Assembly: GCA_030323885.1 (NCBI GenBank) | Contig: CM059193.1 | Span: forward strand, 74,065,543-74,129,542 | Length of the DNA stretch: 64,000 nt | Direction: 5' to 3' | Source: Branchipolynoe longqiensis | Taxonomy: Eukaryota > Annelida > Polychaeta > Phyllodocida > Polynoidae | In this document: positions 11,027-21,892 of the stretch, piece by piece | How positions within the stretch are numbered: the stretch's first letter is position 1 | Layout: every line of letters starts with the position of its first letter | Program-made: the position numbers and the translations under genes | Notes under the pieces: generated by a model | What the model saw: the letters and a program-made list of their open reading frames with translations, nothing else | The model's database searches: none | What the model was told of the DNA's origin: nothing

Positions 11027-11326
11027 AAGGTGGCATTTACTTTTCATTTATGTCACAAGTTGTCAGTCAGGTATAGATATCATGGCTCGAAGACACCTAA
11101 CCCTACCTGTCTAGTCTTAAAAGCTGTGGTGGGTGGGATGGCAAATTAAGCAGCGCAGAGAAATCAGTTTTGTCGTTTTGAAATCTACGGACAATGTGAG
11201 AACGTCTCAGTTAGTTGTTTCAATATTTTAATGTATTTAAGGCTAGGTGGCGCGTCGATCGGCGGCCATTGGTATAGTTCAGTTCCAAGGGTGCCTTGTA
11301 CGTCCTTAGTGACAGAATGCCACCTT
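11027..11326. mobile_element. MITE-like element R6, AAGGTGGCATT ends
   Basis: 11-bp inverted ends AAGGTGGCATT / AATGCCACCTT, about 300 bp. Interior blocks CACTTAACCC-like, GGTGGGTGGGA, TTTTGAAATCTACGG and GTCGATCGGCGGCCATTGG recur in an expanded form at 21079-21550. Confidence 0.6.
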
Positions 11327-11504
11327 CCCCGTGTGCTAAATTACCCATGTTAAGAAAAATGAACAATTCAAATTATGTCTAATTGTACTGAAAGCAATAG
11401 AGTGTACTGTAGCCATCAGTGACAGCCTTATATTGTATTCCTGTCAACTCATTTCCCAGCTTATTTTTAGACCCTGTCTTTGAATGGGGTTTGCCAGTGA
11501 GCTT

Positions 11505-11735
11505 GGTTGGTTTTTGGAGTGTTAGCTCCTGGCAACATCTAAGGTCATATAAGGATGGGTACCGACTTGTGACAGCGCACACTCGTGGCGATTTGATAGT
11601 GCTGCTCCACTGGTAAATCGAGCCACTGGCACCATGACCTAATATCTCACACAGTCATATTATCCTGACACCGAGCTAACAAGTCCTTGCCCTATCCTAT
11701 TAATGCTGAGCGCCAGGCTAGGAAGCGGCAAGTTT
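11505..11735 (-). mobile_element. SINE-1 copy, head missing
   Basis: The reverse complement runs from CTGGCAACATCTAAGGTCAT to GCCAGGCTAGGAAGCGGCAA, then meets a T-run and R5. Confidence 0.85.
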
Positions 11736-11815
11736 TTTTTTTCTTTACTAAATGTATTTTATTCAGCGAATAATGTCTTTTGTCAGCACCAGAGCACTGG
11801 TCTTCCGGCCGTTCA
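11728..11815 (-). repeat. R5 repeat 3' end fragment
   Basis: A T-run, TATTTTATTCAGCGAATAAT and GTCAGCACCAGAGCACTGGT. It abuts the SINE-1 above. Confidence 0.6.
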
Positions 11816-12365
11816 TTACAATTTGTTGGTACATAAATGACAATATCAGTTGCAGTAATAACCACATGAAAATCCTGTTCGATAATAGAAGCATAACATA
11901 AATTGACTATTCATTGTAATAGTAACTGCATATAATTCCAGTTCAATATATGTATTATGCACTTGGTGAGCATGCATCAATAAATGTACAAGATGATTCT
12001 ATAATTGTCTTTAAACATTTCTTTCTTCCTTTGCTTTCTCTCTTCTATTTTCAAAAAGATATAACATATCTCTAATACACATCTATATATCATATTGTAA
12101 ATATGCAAATCAGTGGATCCAATCACCAATACCAAATGCCAGAAACCTGTCCATTTTTTAAATCCCATCACAAGTGTTCCATATTGTGTGGCCTAATGAT
12201 GGGATCGGAAGTCTGAGATTGCAGTGGGGACTTACATCAGAGAGATTTTATGTCAATTTAAAGGAAATTGTTAGGTAATAGGTTTTGAAAGAAGGTGTAG
12301 TAGGGGTGGGGAAGGGGTGGGAAGGGGATCAGCATGCAGGGCTGTGTAGTGCATTTGAGAACATT

Positions 12366-12396
<31 letters not shown>

Positions 12397-12454
12397 GTAC
12401 AAGGGTCAGGGCAAGGATGGCCTTTAGAATGCCTATGAGTATAACTATTAATTT
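11816..12454. other. Unassigned stretch with TA microsatellite
   Basis: Mostly AT-rich unique-looking DNA. A (TA)n run lies at about 12365-12398 and a G-rich patch at 12300-12330. No gene. Confidence 0.45.
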
Positions 12455-12545
12455 GGTAAGTCATTGATTGACTCGACCGGGAATCGAACTCCTGAGCTTC
12501 CGCACACGAGACCCGCACTCTGCCGATTAGGCCACCGCGACCGGT
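12455..12545 (-). mobile_element. tRNA-derived SINE head
   Basis: Read on the minus strand it has A-box GTGGCCTAATCGGCAGAGTG and a B-box-like segment GAGTTCGATTCC, followed by GAGTCAATCAATGACTTACC, which is the SINE-1 post-head segment. The body is missing. Confidence 0.7.
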
Positions 12546-13329
12546 GTTTGCTAATGAGGCGATTACCACTTCATGCCCTTGTGTGGTGTTGTCAATTATC
12601 TGGCATTTTCGCTGAATGACAGCAGCCGACAACTTGAAGTTATAATTTCCCGCCCATTCATGACAACTATTATAGCCACAGGGCATTGCAGCATCGTGTG
12701 TCACACGCTAAGGTCAGTGATTAATCTTCGCTGCCTGGTCATTCCCACTTAATAATGTCAGCAGGTTCATTAACAAATCGACGCACATCAGCGTGAAATG
12801 AGTCACCAAAAATTGCCCACGATTTAATCAATATTTTTTTAGTTAAGGGGTGTGTTTGTCTGTCTAAATGCTGTTTAAGTACTTATCTTCAGAAATCCCG
12901 CCATGTGCAAACAATTTTAAACGATTTAATTAATTAAATGAAATTTAAAAAAAAGAAAAATGTATTATTGTATAATTAATTTCTTAATTAAATTAATTTC
13001 TTAATCAACAAATCACCCTGAAAGAATAGTAAAAATAAAAAATAAAAATCTTATATTCTGCAAATCACTACCAACAAATTAACTAACCCTTTTGTAATAA
13101 ACAATATTAATTAATTAATTCAATTAATTCATTCAATTGTTTTTGTCTCATTTATTTCCAGCCACGGCTCTGCACCATGTATCCTGATGCCAGGAGACAT
13201 GTTATTTTATGACAACATTGGTCTGGATGCGTAGTTGTCCATTGAAGACAATGACCAGTGTGCTAAAGTTTAAAGATGCTAACGATGTTAAAGATGCTAA
13301 AGATGCTAAAGCTGCATACTCCGATGAAA
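12546..13329. other. Unassigned AT-rich stretch
   Basis: AT-rich (12890-13140 especially), with a short 9-bp tandem AAAGATGCT near 13270-13305. No gene. Confidence 0.45.
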
Positions 13330-13530
13330 GCATCACATCTTCTAAACCAAAATGCTTATCTAGATTTTATCCTACATAGCCAACTTAGATACTAGTGCAC
13401 TTATTAAACATTTGTCACCACATAGCAGGTAATACTAAGTAAATTTAATAGAACATCTTACTGCTGAAATCTATGGTTCCAGAATTGTGATGTGCATACT
13501 AAAATGAATGGAGCCTGCTTTCACTTCAAA
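13330..13530 (-). repeat. Diverged TTAA-MITE fragment
   Basis: CTTATCTAGATTTTATCCTA, CAACTTAGATACTAGTGCAC and TTAATAGAACATCTTACTGC mirror the right half of the TTAA-flanked MITE. The termini are not preserved. Confidence 0.5.
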
Positions 13531-13661
13531 TATCTGCAAAGATAGCCTTTATAGTAACGGTTGATTGATTGGTGGTTTCTTTACGCTGTGTGGGCAGCAT
13601 AGGCCATATTCCCGGCGAGAATTGTTTGTTTTTTATTCAACCATCGCCTTTACATATAATG

Positions 13662-14377
13662 TTTGTGTGTTTGTTGTTTTACATCCTAGCAACATCGAAG
13701 GTCATATCAGGACGGGTACCGACTTGTGACAGTGCGCACTCATGGCAACTTAATAGTGCTGTCCCACTGGGAAACCAGGCCGCCGGCACCATGATTCGAT
13801 ATCCCACTCAGTCACAGTGTGCATGTTGTGGCGGCAACATGGGTAATTCGGGACGCGGGACCGAACCGCCTCACCCTTGTATCTATCGCCCGACACTGGC
13901 GCCCCCTATATATTGCAACCGACACCAACTCCTCCATCATGGTGCCACCTGGCGGATCGGGCAAGCACTGACCAAATGGCGGAGCTTGAGCAACTCATAC
14001 CGTCCAGTGCGCCCAAATCTGCTGCGTGGCCACTGAAGCTGTCCCATACTTTCTCAGCCGTCCCACCCACCCATCTAACATGACAAGGCTGAGCGTGTGG
14101 GACAATCATAACCAGCAAACCATTGACCAATTGATCAACCGCAGAAAACTAAATAAACTACCACTATATACCATGCTGTGTCCCGCATTACTGAATTATC
14201 CTGACACTGAGCCAACCAGTCCTTGCCCTATCCTAACAATGCCAAGTGCCAGGCTAGGAAGCAACAAGTATAAATTTTTAAGTCATTGGTTTGACTCGAC
14301 CAGCGTTCAAACCCGCGACCCCACGATCTACCAGCATGGGAGACGGATGCTCTAACTCATTCGGACACCACGTCTGG
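13662..14377 (-). mobile_element. SINE-1 copy, itself interrupted
   Basis: Tail and body occupy 13662-13819 (to CCCACTCAGTCACA). The rest of the body and the head occupy about 14195-14377 (from TTATCCTGACACTGAGCCAA). The ~375 bp between them is foreign to the family. It begins near GTGTGCATGTTGTGGCGG and ends GTCCCGCATTACTGAA. Confidence 0.85.
13820..14194. mobile_element. Unclassified insertion inside SINE-1
   Basis: 375 bp that break a SINE-1 body exactly between CAGTCACA and TTATCCTG. The ends GGGTAATTCGGGACGCGGG and GTCCCGCATTACTGAA are loosely inverted. No ORF with recognisable domains. Confidence 0.55.
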
Positions 14378-14920
14378 TTTACATATAATGTAAAAGCATA
14401 CAATCAATTATGTGTGGATAGACACTTATGAATTTTTAAAAGCTCACAATCATATAATTAAATAAAATAGTGGAATTAATTGATAACAAATTGTTTTAAT
14501 GAACTATATGAGGTGGTAGAGACCAGCTGCCCTCAAAAAGGCTAAAATGTCTTCTTGTTTTACTGTAGTAAAAAGGTCATGCATGCTGTTTGCAGTGTAA
14601 AATTGTTGCCGCAGTGCCTTTATAGTAAAAGGTACTTCAAACTAAAGTAAGATAGTTTATAATCTGATATATTTATCTAAATGTAAACTACACAAATTAA
14701 GAACCATGGGACCATGCAACTTTAAGACAGTATATGATCATGTACATGTCCTACTTAGAATGTGTGGAAATTAGGTCACCTTCATCTACTGGATCTACCT
14801 ACATATCGAGCAACACTCTCATAGCGGGAACAAAATGGCAAGCGTTTATTTGGCGGCAATTCCCTGATGACCTTTTTGAATAGGTCATACGCTTCTCATC
14901 TGAAAATCTCAATAAAATAT

Positions 14921-15551
14921 TTAAAGTTGCATAATCTGATAGCTTTGAGTTTCTATCATTTTCTGAGATAAATATATTAGGTTGATCACCTCATCTACTT
15001 GAACATTAATTTTGGCAAGCATGCCAACACTCTGAGCCCATTGGCCTAAGCAGTAACAGGTTCTATTCAATTGCCACAGTATCCCTTCTGTGCAGCGACA
15101 AATGTTTAATACACACACAAGTAACTATGTTACATATGTATAATCAAATCGACCAGACGGGATGGCCGGATGAGTTAGAGCGTCCGTCTCCCGTGTTGGT
15201 AGATCGTGGGTTAGAACCCTGGTCGAGTCAAACGAATGACTTAAAAATTGATACTTGTTGCTTCATAGCCTGGCGCTCGGCATTATTAGGATAGGGCAAG
15301 GACTGGTTGGCTCAGTGTCAGGATAATGTGACTGAGTGGGATATCAGGTCATGGTACTGGTGGCCTGGTCTTCCAGTGGGACAGCACTATAAAGTCGCCA
15401 TGAGTGCACACTGTCACAAGTCAGTACCCGTCCTGATATGACCTTAGATGTTGCTAGGATGTAAAAAACCACACACAAACAATATAATCAAATCTAGATA
15501 ATTGCTTTGGTTTTGAAAATTTGATGTTTTCATCGGACTATGCAGCTTTAA
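14921..15551 (+). mobile_element. TTAA-flanked MITE, copy 2, split by SINE-1
   Basis: The left part is 14921-15150 (TTAAAGTTGCATAATCTGAT) and the right part 15483-15551 (ending CATCGGACTATGCAGCTTTAA, TTAA at 15548-15551). Removing the SINE restores a ~300 bp element like copies 1, 4 and 6. Confidence 0.88.
15151..15482 (+). mobile_element. SINE-1 type copy, full length, 12-bp target duplication
   Basis: 332 bp flanked by TATAATCAAATC at 15139-15150 and 15483-15494. The tRNA-derived head runs to about 15230, with pol III A-box-like ATGGCCGGATGAGTTAGAGC and a B-box region GTGGGTTAGAACCC. Then come the linker CAAACGAATGACTTAAAA, a body of about 180 bp (GATAATGTGACTGAGTGGG, CAGTGGGACAGCACTATAAA) and the end CCTTAGATGTTGCTAGGATG followed by an A/C-rich tail. 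At least 35 copies or fragments lie in this window on both strands. Confidence 0.95.
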
Positions 15552-16740
15552 TATCCATGAAGGAATTATCACAATTCATCAACACTCCAAACTTATGGTT
15601 CATTCTTTTCGTGGAAATACTCGTGGAAAGGTTAGTAAGACGTGGAACTAGGCTCGCTTTGTCAGCGTTTATAGGAGTGGAGGGGGTGAACAATGGGCTA
15701 TGATTAAAGGCTTGGCTCGTGGATAGAAGGAAGAAAGTGCATGGCGACTGAAAAGAGTAAGTGCAGTGATGAGAGATAAGAGGTGCAATAAAGAGACCAG
15801 TAAAAATAGCAGTAAAAAGAGCAGTAAAAAAGTGCAGTAAAAAGTGGGGCAACAAAGTGCAGCAAAAGACTGCAGCAAACAAGTGCAGCAAAAGGGTGCA
15901 GCAAAAAGTGCAGCAAACAAGTGCAGCGAACAAGTGCAGCAAAAAGTGAAGCAAAAAAGTGAAGCAAAAAAGTGAAGCAAAAGAAAGCCTCACCCTGTAG
16001 ACGTATTGAATCTGGCAAGAACACGCGACTTTTGCATGTCGCACAGCTTTCAATGGAACAAAACCCACAGTTAAATAAATCCAAGATAGATTTTAATTAG
16101 CTGAAGTCATTCAGTGTATAACATTAATTATAATCAGGTCTTAGAAGTTTGAGAGAGCAACACAAAAATAATAACCTTCTCTATTCATTTGCTCGTTCCT
16201 CCCCCCCCCCACCCCCATCCTTCCCATGAGTGTAAAGCACGCATTAAAAGTTACCAAAGGGAAAAGGCGTTCAGGGGGGGGGGTCATTGATTCATGTCCT
16301 GTATTGTCTCAGTGATGTTAGAAGTGCAGTATGTGTTTTGAATGTTGTAAGTGCGATGAGTGTTGTAAATGCTACTCGAAATTCTGAAATAATATTCATA
16401 TTTGAAATTCCGCTGCCAGAACGAGGCTGCCCACGCAAACAAGTGGCTGCGGCAGAGTGTTCTGTTTAGTACAATCGATTAAATCCAGACTTCATTCCTT
16501 GTACATAGACAAGGGGACGTCGATATAAATATATAAGAAAAATAAATAAAAGAATATTATAATGGACGATGTCGGAAAATAAAGAAAAACACGAAGAGAA
16601 ATGTCTTTAAAATATCACTGAAATAATCAAATATATTATCGGATTTCAAAATAGCAGTATAACTAAGGCTGTATTAGGAATATTTCAGGCCCCCGTTAAA
16701 AGCAATGTACCACGCCCCCTCCACATCGCACACAAACCTT
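15552..16740. other. Unassigned stretch with AGTGCAGCAAAA minisatellite
   Basis: About 15785-15985 is a degenerate ~12-bp tandem (AGTGCAGCAAAA and variants), which creates Cys/Phe/Leu-rich minus-strand frames. The rest includes C- and G-runs near 16200 and 16275. No gene. Confidence 0.6.
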
Positions 16741-17096
16741 AAGCCCCTGTCAGACATCACCGGATTGGGGGAAATGGACAGAAAACGAACAATGACCGGT
16801 TTGTGTCCTTACAAGTTTTGAACATGCACAAAACTAGGAACAGATGCCACTGGATTGACGTCTACGGTTATTGTCCGGTTTGAGTTTGTTTCATCCGTTG
16901 GTTATCCATTCATGTCCGTTTCATGTCCGTTTCATGTCTATTTCATGTCCGTTTCAAGTCTGTTCGTCCAGAGTCATTGACCCTATAGCGCAACATTTTG
17001 ACCCATTTTAATGCATTTTGATACTTATCACCACCGTACTAGACAATTCTGTCTGTTGCTCAATCCGGTGATGTGTGATGTGTGACAGGGGCTTTA
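16741..17096. mobile_element. Fold-back element FB-2, copy A
   Basis: The ends AAGCCCCTGTCAGACATCAC and GTGATGTGTGACAGGGGCTT are inverted. The centre has AAGTTTTGAACATGCACAAA. It is the same family as 60607-60924, including GGAAATGGA.AGAAAACGAAC and GTTCATGTCCGTTTCATGTC blocks. No ORF. Confidence 0.85.
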
Positions 17097-17164
17097 CGGA
17101 TATGATCTTATGGTCCGACATACATTTACATACAAGGAGGCCCCAATTTCACATTGACGCCACT

Positions 17165-17470
17165 GCTATTTAATTTGTTTGTTTGTGTTTTACTTCCTAG
17201 CAACATCTAAGGTCATATCAGGACGGCTGCTATGTAATAACATGAACCGTAATATATTTTTTGTCAAATTGAATTTCGGGGACCCTTCAATTGCAGGGTT
17301 CCCGGGTAAAATAACTGCCCAGGGTGCACATGTGATAAGGCAACACTGAACATAATAAAATAGCATTATAGTAATATGGATATCCTTAGACATCACTCAC
17401 AGAATATATGTCTATGGAAAGGTTCCTGTTAAGCCCACTGTATGTTGCCAGGATGTCAAACCCCAAACAT
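17165..17470. mobile_element. SINE-1 tail fragments
   Basis: 17165-17226 is a minus-strand SINE-1 3' end (CCTAGCAACATCTAAGGTCA). 17440-17470 (ATGTTGCCAGGATGTCAAAC) is a plus-strand one. The ~210 bp between them is unassigned. Confidence 0.6.
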
Positions 17471-17632
17471 TCGCTCACAAACTTGCCATTGGGGCCTCAC
17501 TGTAAAATCCATGCAACTCTATAATAAGGATGCAGGAATGTCAAACATTATATCAACATTAACTCTGAGCCTGTCTGCGGCGCCAGGGCGTGTCAGTATG
17601 AATAATACTTCCCAATTAGTGGCGTCGGTGTT

Positions 17633-18312
17633 GTGAATGATGTGAGTGTTGTGAGTGTTGTGAGTGTTGTGGATGTTGTGAGTGATGTGAGTGATGTGAG
17701 AGGTGTGAGTGATGCGAGTGATGCGAGTGATGTGAGTGATGTGAGTGATGTGAGTGATGTGAGTGATGTGAGTGATGTGAGCGATGGGAGTGGTGGGAGT
17801 GATGTGAGCGCTGTAAGCATTGTGAGTGTTGTGAGTGTTGTGAGTGTTGTGAGTGTTGTGAGTGTTGTGAGTGTCCTGAGTGATGTGATTGTTTTGAGCG
17901 ATGTGCGCATTGTGAGTGATGTGAGTGATGTGAGTGATGTGAGTGATATGCTTGATGTGAGTGATGTGAAGGTTGTGAGTGATGTGAGCATTGTGAGCGA
18001 TGTGCGTGATGTGACTGTTGTGAGTGCTGTGAGTGATGTGAGCACTGTGAGCATTGTGAGTGTTGTGAGCGTTGGGAGCGTTGGGAGCATTGTGAGCGGT
18101 GTGAGCATTGTGAGCGTTGTGAACGTTGTGAGCATTGTAAGCGTTGTGAGCATTGTGAGCATTGTGAACATTGTGAGCATGGTGAGCGCTGTGAGGGTTG
18201 TGAGGGTTGTGAGGGTTGTGAGCATTGTGAGCGTTGTTAACATTGTGAGCGCTGTGAGCGTTGTGAGCATGGTGAGCGATGTGAGCCTTGTGAGCATTGT
18301 GAGTCCTTTGAT
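17633..18312 (+). repeat. 9-bp minisatellite GTGAGTGAT/GTGAGTGTT
   Basis: About 75 units of GTGAGTGNT or GTGAGCATT. Because the unit is a multiple of three and lacks stops, frames on both strands stay open for 240-280 codons of five-letter-alphabet peptide. There is no sign of coding selection. Confidence 0.95.
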
Positions 18313-18317
18313 TGATG

Positions 18318-18597
18318 TTTTGTTTGTTTGTGTTTTGTTGATGGGTACCGACTTGTGACAATGCACACCCAAGGTGTCTTTATAGTGCTATCCCACAGGG
18401 ATACCGTGCTGCATCATTTTCCACTCAGTCACGAACCAGTCCTTGCTCTATCCTTGTAATGCTGAGCGCTAAGCCAGGCAGCGACATGTATCAACTTTGT
18501 ATGTCATTGGTTTAACTGGGTTGGGATTCGAACACCCGACTTTCCGCAATGGAAGCCTATGCTCTATCGATCCAGCCACCACGTCCGGTCAAGAAAT
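18318..18597 (-). mobile_element. SINE-1 copy inserted in the 9-bp minisatellite
   Basis: Tail to head, ending CAGCCACCACGTCCGGTC. The flanks CTTTGATTGATG and CTTTGAATGAGG may be a decayed target duplication. Minisatellite units resume at about 18640. Confidence 0.85.
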
Positions 18598-18637
18598 CTT
18601 TGAATGAGGCAACCTGACAACATCGTTGCATTGCTAT

Positions 18638-18838
18638 GAGTGATGTGAGTGATGTGGGTGTCATAAATATTGTGACTGATGGAGGTGGTGTGAGTGCCAT
18701 GAGTGGTGTGAGTGTTCCGATCAATTGGTGTGAGTGTCGTGAGTAATGTGACTGAGGTAAGATATGTGTGTTGTGAGTGTTGTAAGTGTTGTGAATAATG
18801 TTAATGTTGTCAATGTTGTGAGTGATGAGAGTACTGTA
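18638..18838 (+). repeat. 9-bp minisatellite, right part
   Basis: GTGAGTGATGTGAGTGATGT then degenerate units (GTCATAAATATTGTGACTGA, GTTGTGAGTGTTGTAAGTGT). It is the continuation of 17633-18312. Confidence 0.8.
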
Positions 18839-18844
18839 AATATT

Positions 18845-18975
18845 TTTGTTTGTTGTTATTTTTGCGTCCTAGTAACATCTAAGGTCATATCAGGACGGGT
18901 ACTGACTTTTGACAGTGCACACTCATGGCAACTTTTTATAGTGCTGTCCCACTGGGAGACTGCCAGCACTGTAAT
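18845..18975 (-). mobile_element. SINE-1 3' half
   Basis: The reverse complement of tail and body from CCTAGTAACATCTAAGGTCA to CTGCCAGCACTG. It is truncated where the LTR-like segment starts. Confidence 0.8.
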
Positions 18976-18978
18976 GTA

Positions 18979-19125
18979 TGTAACAGATGTGCACAACACG
19001 AGAGCTACTGAACGACTGACTTTATTGCGGTACGGTCCTCACGTGCCCCCCACGTCACGTGACCACTCGGTCTGCCTCACACTACGTGGCATTCCTGGTA
19101 CACATACCTTACATCTTCCCCTTTT
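18979..19125 (-). mobile_element. Short 3' LTR with polypurine tract
   Basis: On the minus strand an AAAAGGGGAAGA tract (19114-19125) is followed directly by TGTAAGGTATG, and the segment ends CATCTGTTACA. This is a 135-bp stretch with TGTAA...TTACA ends and an internal AATAAA (GCAATAAAGTCAG). That arrangement is the 3' end of an LTR retrotransposon, probably Ty3/gypsy-like. Internal genes and a second LTR were not found. Confidence 0.5.
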
Positions 19126-20410
19126 ACAAAAGCAGTCAATAATATGCATCATACTTAAAGTTCTGTTTGTGTCATTTGTTTGAACATTCCACGAAGACCT
19201 AGTCGCCTTCCTTGAATATACATAATGTTCCTTTACGTCACTGCGACCATATTCCTATCTATATCCGTGGACACGTTCAACATGGAACATCCACGCATTA
19301 CATTTCATATACAACACACAGTGCAACACACAGTGTGGTATGTGTGTAACACACAGTTTGTTATGTGTGTGTAACACACAGTGTGTTATATGTGTGTACC
19401 ACACAGTGTGCTATGTGTGTGTTCTGATATGATCTTTGACGAGTGGCAGATGCCTCCAATGTGTTCGCTATTTGCGCGTGAGAACCGCATGACGCCCGCT
19501 TGTACTTGACGCACGCCCGACGCACGCGTCCTGTGTGTCCGTAGCTTTATACAGTCTGAGTCAATTTTATGGTAGTTTAGGTCATAGTTAGTTAATTCAT
19601 TCAGGCAACCTCGTACATCTCTGCAGAGGGCAGTGCAGGTCACTGGTTGGAAGCCACCGAGGGGGAGCCCCGAGCCGAGCCTATTTAAAAAGAGGGTGGG
19701 GGGGTGTGGTCAAGCAAACGTTACAGGTTGGAGGAAACGGGCCGAATGCCCGAATGGCGGGAAAAAGCGCGTCCCTCTCGGTGTGTGGAGTGGAACCCAG
19801 GGGTCAGCACTGGCTTTCCCGCCCAAATTAAACACAATTGGAAATTATGCGCCAATCACATCTCATTCTCTCACCCTCCTCTTTTTATATTGTATCACTA
19901 TTTCATCCAACAAAATGTCACTCTTATTTATGTGGATTCTGCCTCAACAAATTTGGCTTGGGCTGGTGGTGACACATCCTGCAAGGGGTGGGTGGTTGGG
20001 ACTAAGCCCCACCACCCAAATGTAAACACCGGCCACCCAAATGCAAACATCACCCACCACCTTTATTCAACCCCTACTGGCAGCCTGGAGTCGGCCCCCT
20101 TATACAATCAGTAGTAATTACAGTTCCTATTTTTAGGGCTGTATTTACTTAGTCCACACATTTAATTAATTCCTGCTGCGTTTAACGTGGATATCGTTTC
20201 CATACTGTTACACAGTGATTTCCTCCATGAATGTTGATCTCGGGGAATCGGGCTAAAAATACACAGCAGTGTCTATGTGGAAATGAACAAACACCACGAC
20301 ACTCAAGTCATAACCCAGCGCATGCGTAGACCCTGTTGCCTAAGCCACAGCATCTTCAAAGGCACTTCTAAAATAACACCGTTTGAAGTCGGGAGGAGAT
20401 CGTCGGAATT
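19126..20410. other. Unassigned stretch
   Basis: A four-unit ~30-bp tandem of ACACACAGTGTGTTATGTGT type lies at 19313-19424. The GC-rich part at 19640-19830 has a TATTTAAA box-like motif and a 136-codon frame (19704-20114) with no recognised domain. The internal region of the LTR element above could lie here, but no gag or pol motif was seen. Confidence 0.4.
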
Positions 20411-20460
20411 GCCATTCTGACATGACCTTAGATGTTCAAGGAAGTAAAACCTAAACAAAT
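20411..20460 (+). mobile_element. SINE-1 tail fragment
   Basis: CTGACATGACCTTAGATGTT followed by AAGTAAAACCTAAACAAA. Confidence 0.6.
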
Positions 20461-20761
20461 GCCGGATTTGAGCTATTTCACATTTTAGACTGCAGAATTG
20501 ATTTAGCCGCTGAATCAGACCTAAACCTATTTTCCCGCCAATGGTGTGCTCGACAGGATGCGGTTCTACCATCAAACCGGAAGTGTCCATTTAGTCAGAA
20601 GTGATGACTAAGCAGTACTGTCAGCGCGTGCTGTCAGACTAAGCTATTGTCAGCGGGTGAAAAGTGAATAAACTGCTGATGGTGCAAGAGTGGAATAAAA
20701 ATTGAGAAGAACGCTAAGTTTTGCTAAGATTCTTCATCTATGAAAACTTGTAATTAATGAT

Positions 20762-21055
20762 GTGCTTGCCAAATCGGTAGAGCGCATTATTCCCATGTGG
20801 AAGGTTTGGAGTTCGAGTCCCAGCCGAGTCAGACCAATGACGTAGACAATTGTTGTTTGTTTGTTGCAGTTTTATGTTCTGGCAACATCTAAGTTCATTT
20901 CAAAATAGGTACCAACTTGTGACAGTGCGCACTCATGGTGCTGTTCCACTGGGAGACCATGCCGCCGGTACCATGATATCTGATACCTGATATCCCACTC
21001 AGTCACATTATCCTGACACTGAACTAACCAGTCCTTGCTCTATCGTAATAATTGA
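20762..21055. mobile_element. Two SINE-1 pieces, head-to-tail inverted
   Basis: 20762-20850 is a plus-strand head (GCCAAATCGGTAGAGCGCAT, GAGTTCGAGTCCC). At 20852 a minus-strand copy starts with its tail (TTGTTTGTTTGTTGCAGTTT) and body. They belong to different insertion events. Confidence 0.75.
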
Positions 21056-21078
21056 AAACAGAACGAGACAGTAGTATA

Positions 21079-21550
21079 AGGTGGCAATTTTAATTCTTTC
21101 TAATTAGCTTGTTGCATTACTCTTTGATGATGAAAAATGACCTTAGATATTTCAAGGATTACAGGCACTTAACCCTATCGATACATCATACTAGTTGGGT
21201 GGGTGGGAGGCAAATCTCGTCGGAAGAAGTACGTCCTCTCGGTTTGAAAAGTCTGGTCGAAGTGAAGATATCCAGTGCCACATCATCGGCTTTGACTGGA
21301 AATCCCTACAGGTGGTGGGTCAATCGGCGACCATTTTAGTTCTAAAAGCGAATATAGGTGTCGCCACAATCTGATATTAAAACTAACTGCGTAGTTAAGT
21401 TAACTGCACAATAAGGAGTTCAAGAAGTATCATGTAGATGGTGCGTCGATCAGCGGCCAAAGTTATTAGTTCCAAGAATAGAATATAGTCGGCGCCATGG
21501 TGCCCTAATCTACTGAGATTCGCAGTCTCGTTCATTCAATTACCCATGTT
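21079..21550. repeat. R6 relative with internal duplication
   Basis: It starts AAGGTGGCAATT like R6 at 11027. A module ending GGTGGGTCAATCGGCGACCA ... GGTGTCGCCAC is repeated as GGTGCGTCGATCAGCGGCCA ... GTCGGCGCCATGGTG about 150 bp later. Confidence 0.55.
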
Positions 21551-21565
21551 GCGCACATCATGGAC

Positions 21566-21892
21566 AATGTTCAGCACCAAGCTAGGAAGCGACGAGTATC
21601 AATTTCATAAGTCATTGGTTTGAGTGGTCTGGGAATCGAAGTCGCGACCTTCCGAACAGGAAGCTGGCGCTCTACGGATTCGGCCACCGAGTCCGGTCTT
21701 ACAAAATTTAGACTTACGTCTACCTAGAGTGGCATAACTAGGATAGGACACTGACTGGTGTATTCATTATCAGGATAATGCGACTCGGATATCGGTTCAT
21801 GGTGTCAGTGGCCTTGTATACCAGTGGGGCAGCACTATAAAAGTCCCCATGACTGTGTACTGTCACAATTTGGTACCGGACACGGTCAGACG
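21566..21892. mobile_element. SINE-1 pieces, minus then plus
   Basis: 21566-21700 is a minus-strand 5' part with head ending CGGCCACCGAGTCCGGTC. 21728-21892 is a plus-strand body (GGATAATGCGACTCGGATAT, CAGTGGGGCAGCACTATAAA). Confidence 0.75.

Larger units (their letters stand above)
13562..14590 (-). mobile_element. SINE-3 copy split by SINE-1
   Basis: The 3' end (GATTGATTGGTGGTTTCTTT to TTTACATATAATG, 13562-13661) and the 5' part (TTTACATATAATG onward, 14378-14590, including AGCTGCCCTCAAAAAGGC) flank a SINE-1. The 13-bp target duplication TTTACATATAATG at 13649-13661 and 14378-14390 is perfect. Confidence 0.85.

Noticed and set aside
15538..16084. Cys/Leu/Phe-rich minus-strand frames that look membrane-like
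   Set aside because: They derive from the ~12-bp AGTGCAGCAAAA tandem; three overlapping frames look alike.
17519..18372. Open frames of 240-280 codons on both strands
   Set aside because: They follow from a 9-bp tandem repeat without stop codons; the peptides are two- or three-residue repeats in every frame.
19704..20114. 136-codon frame as a host gene
   Set aside because: No recognisable domain, and two overlapping frames of similar length; support is too weak.
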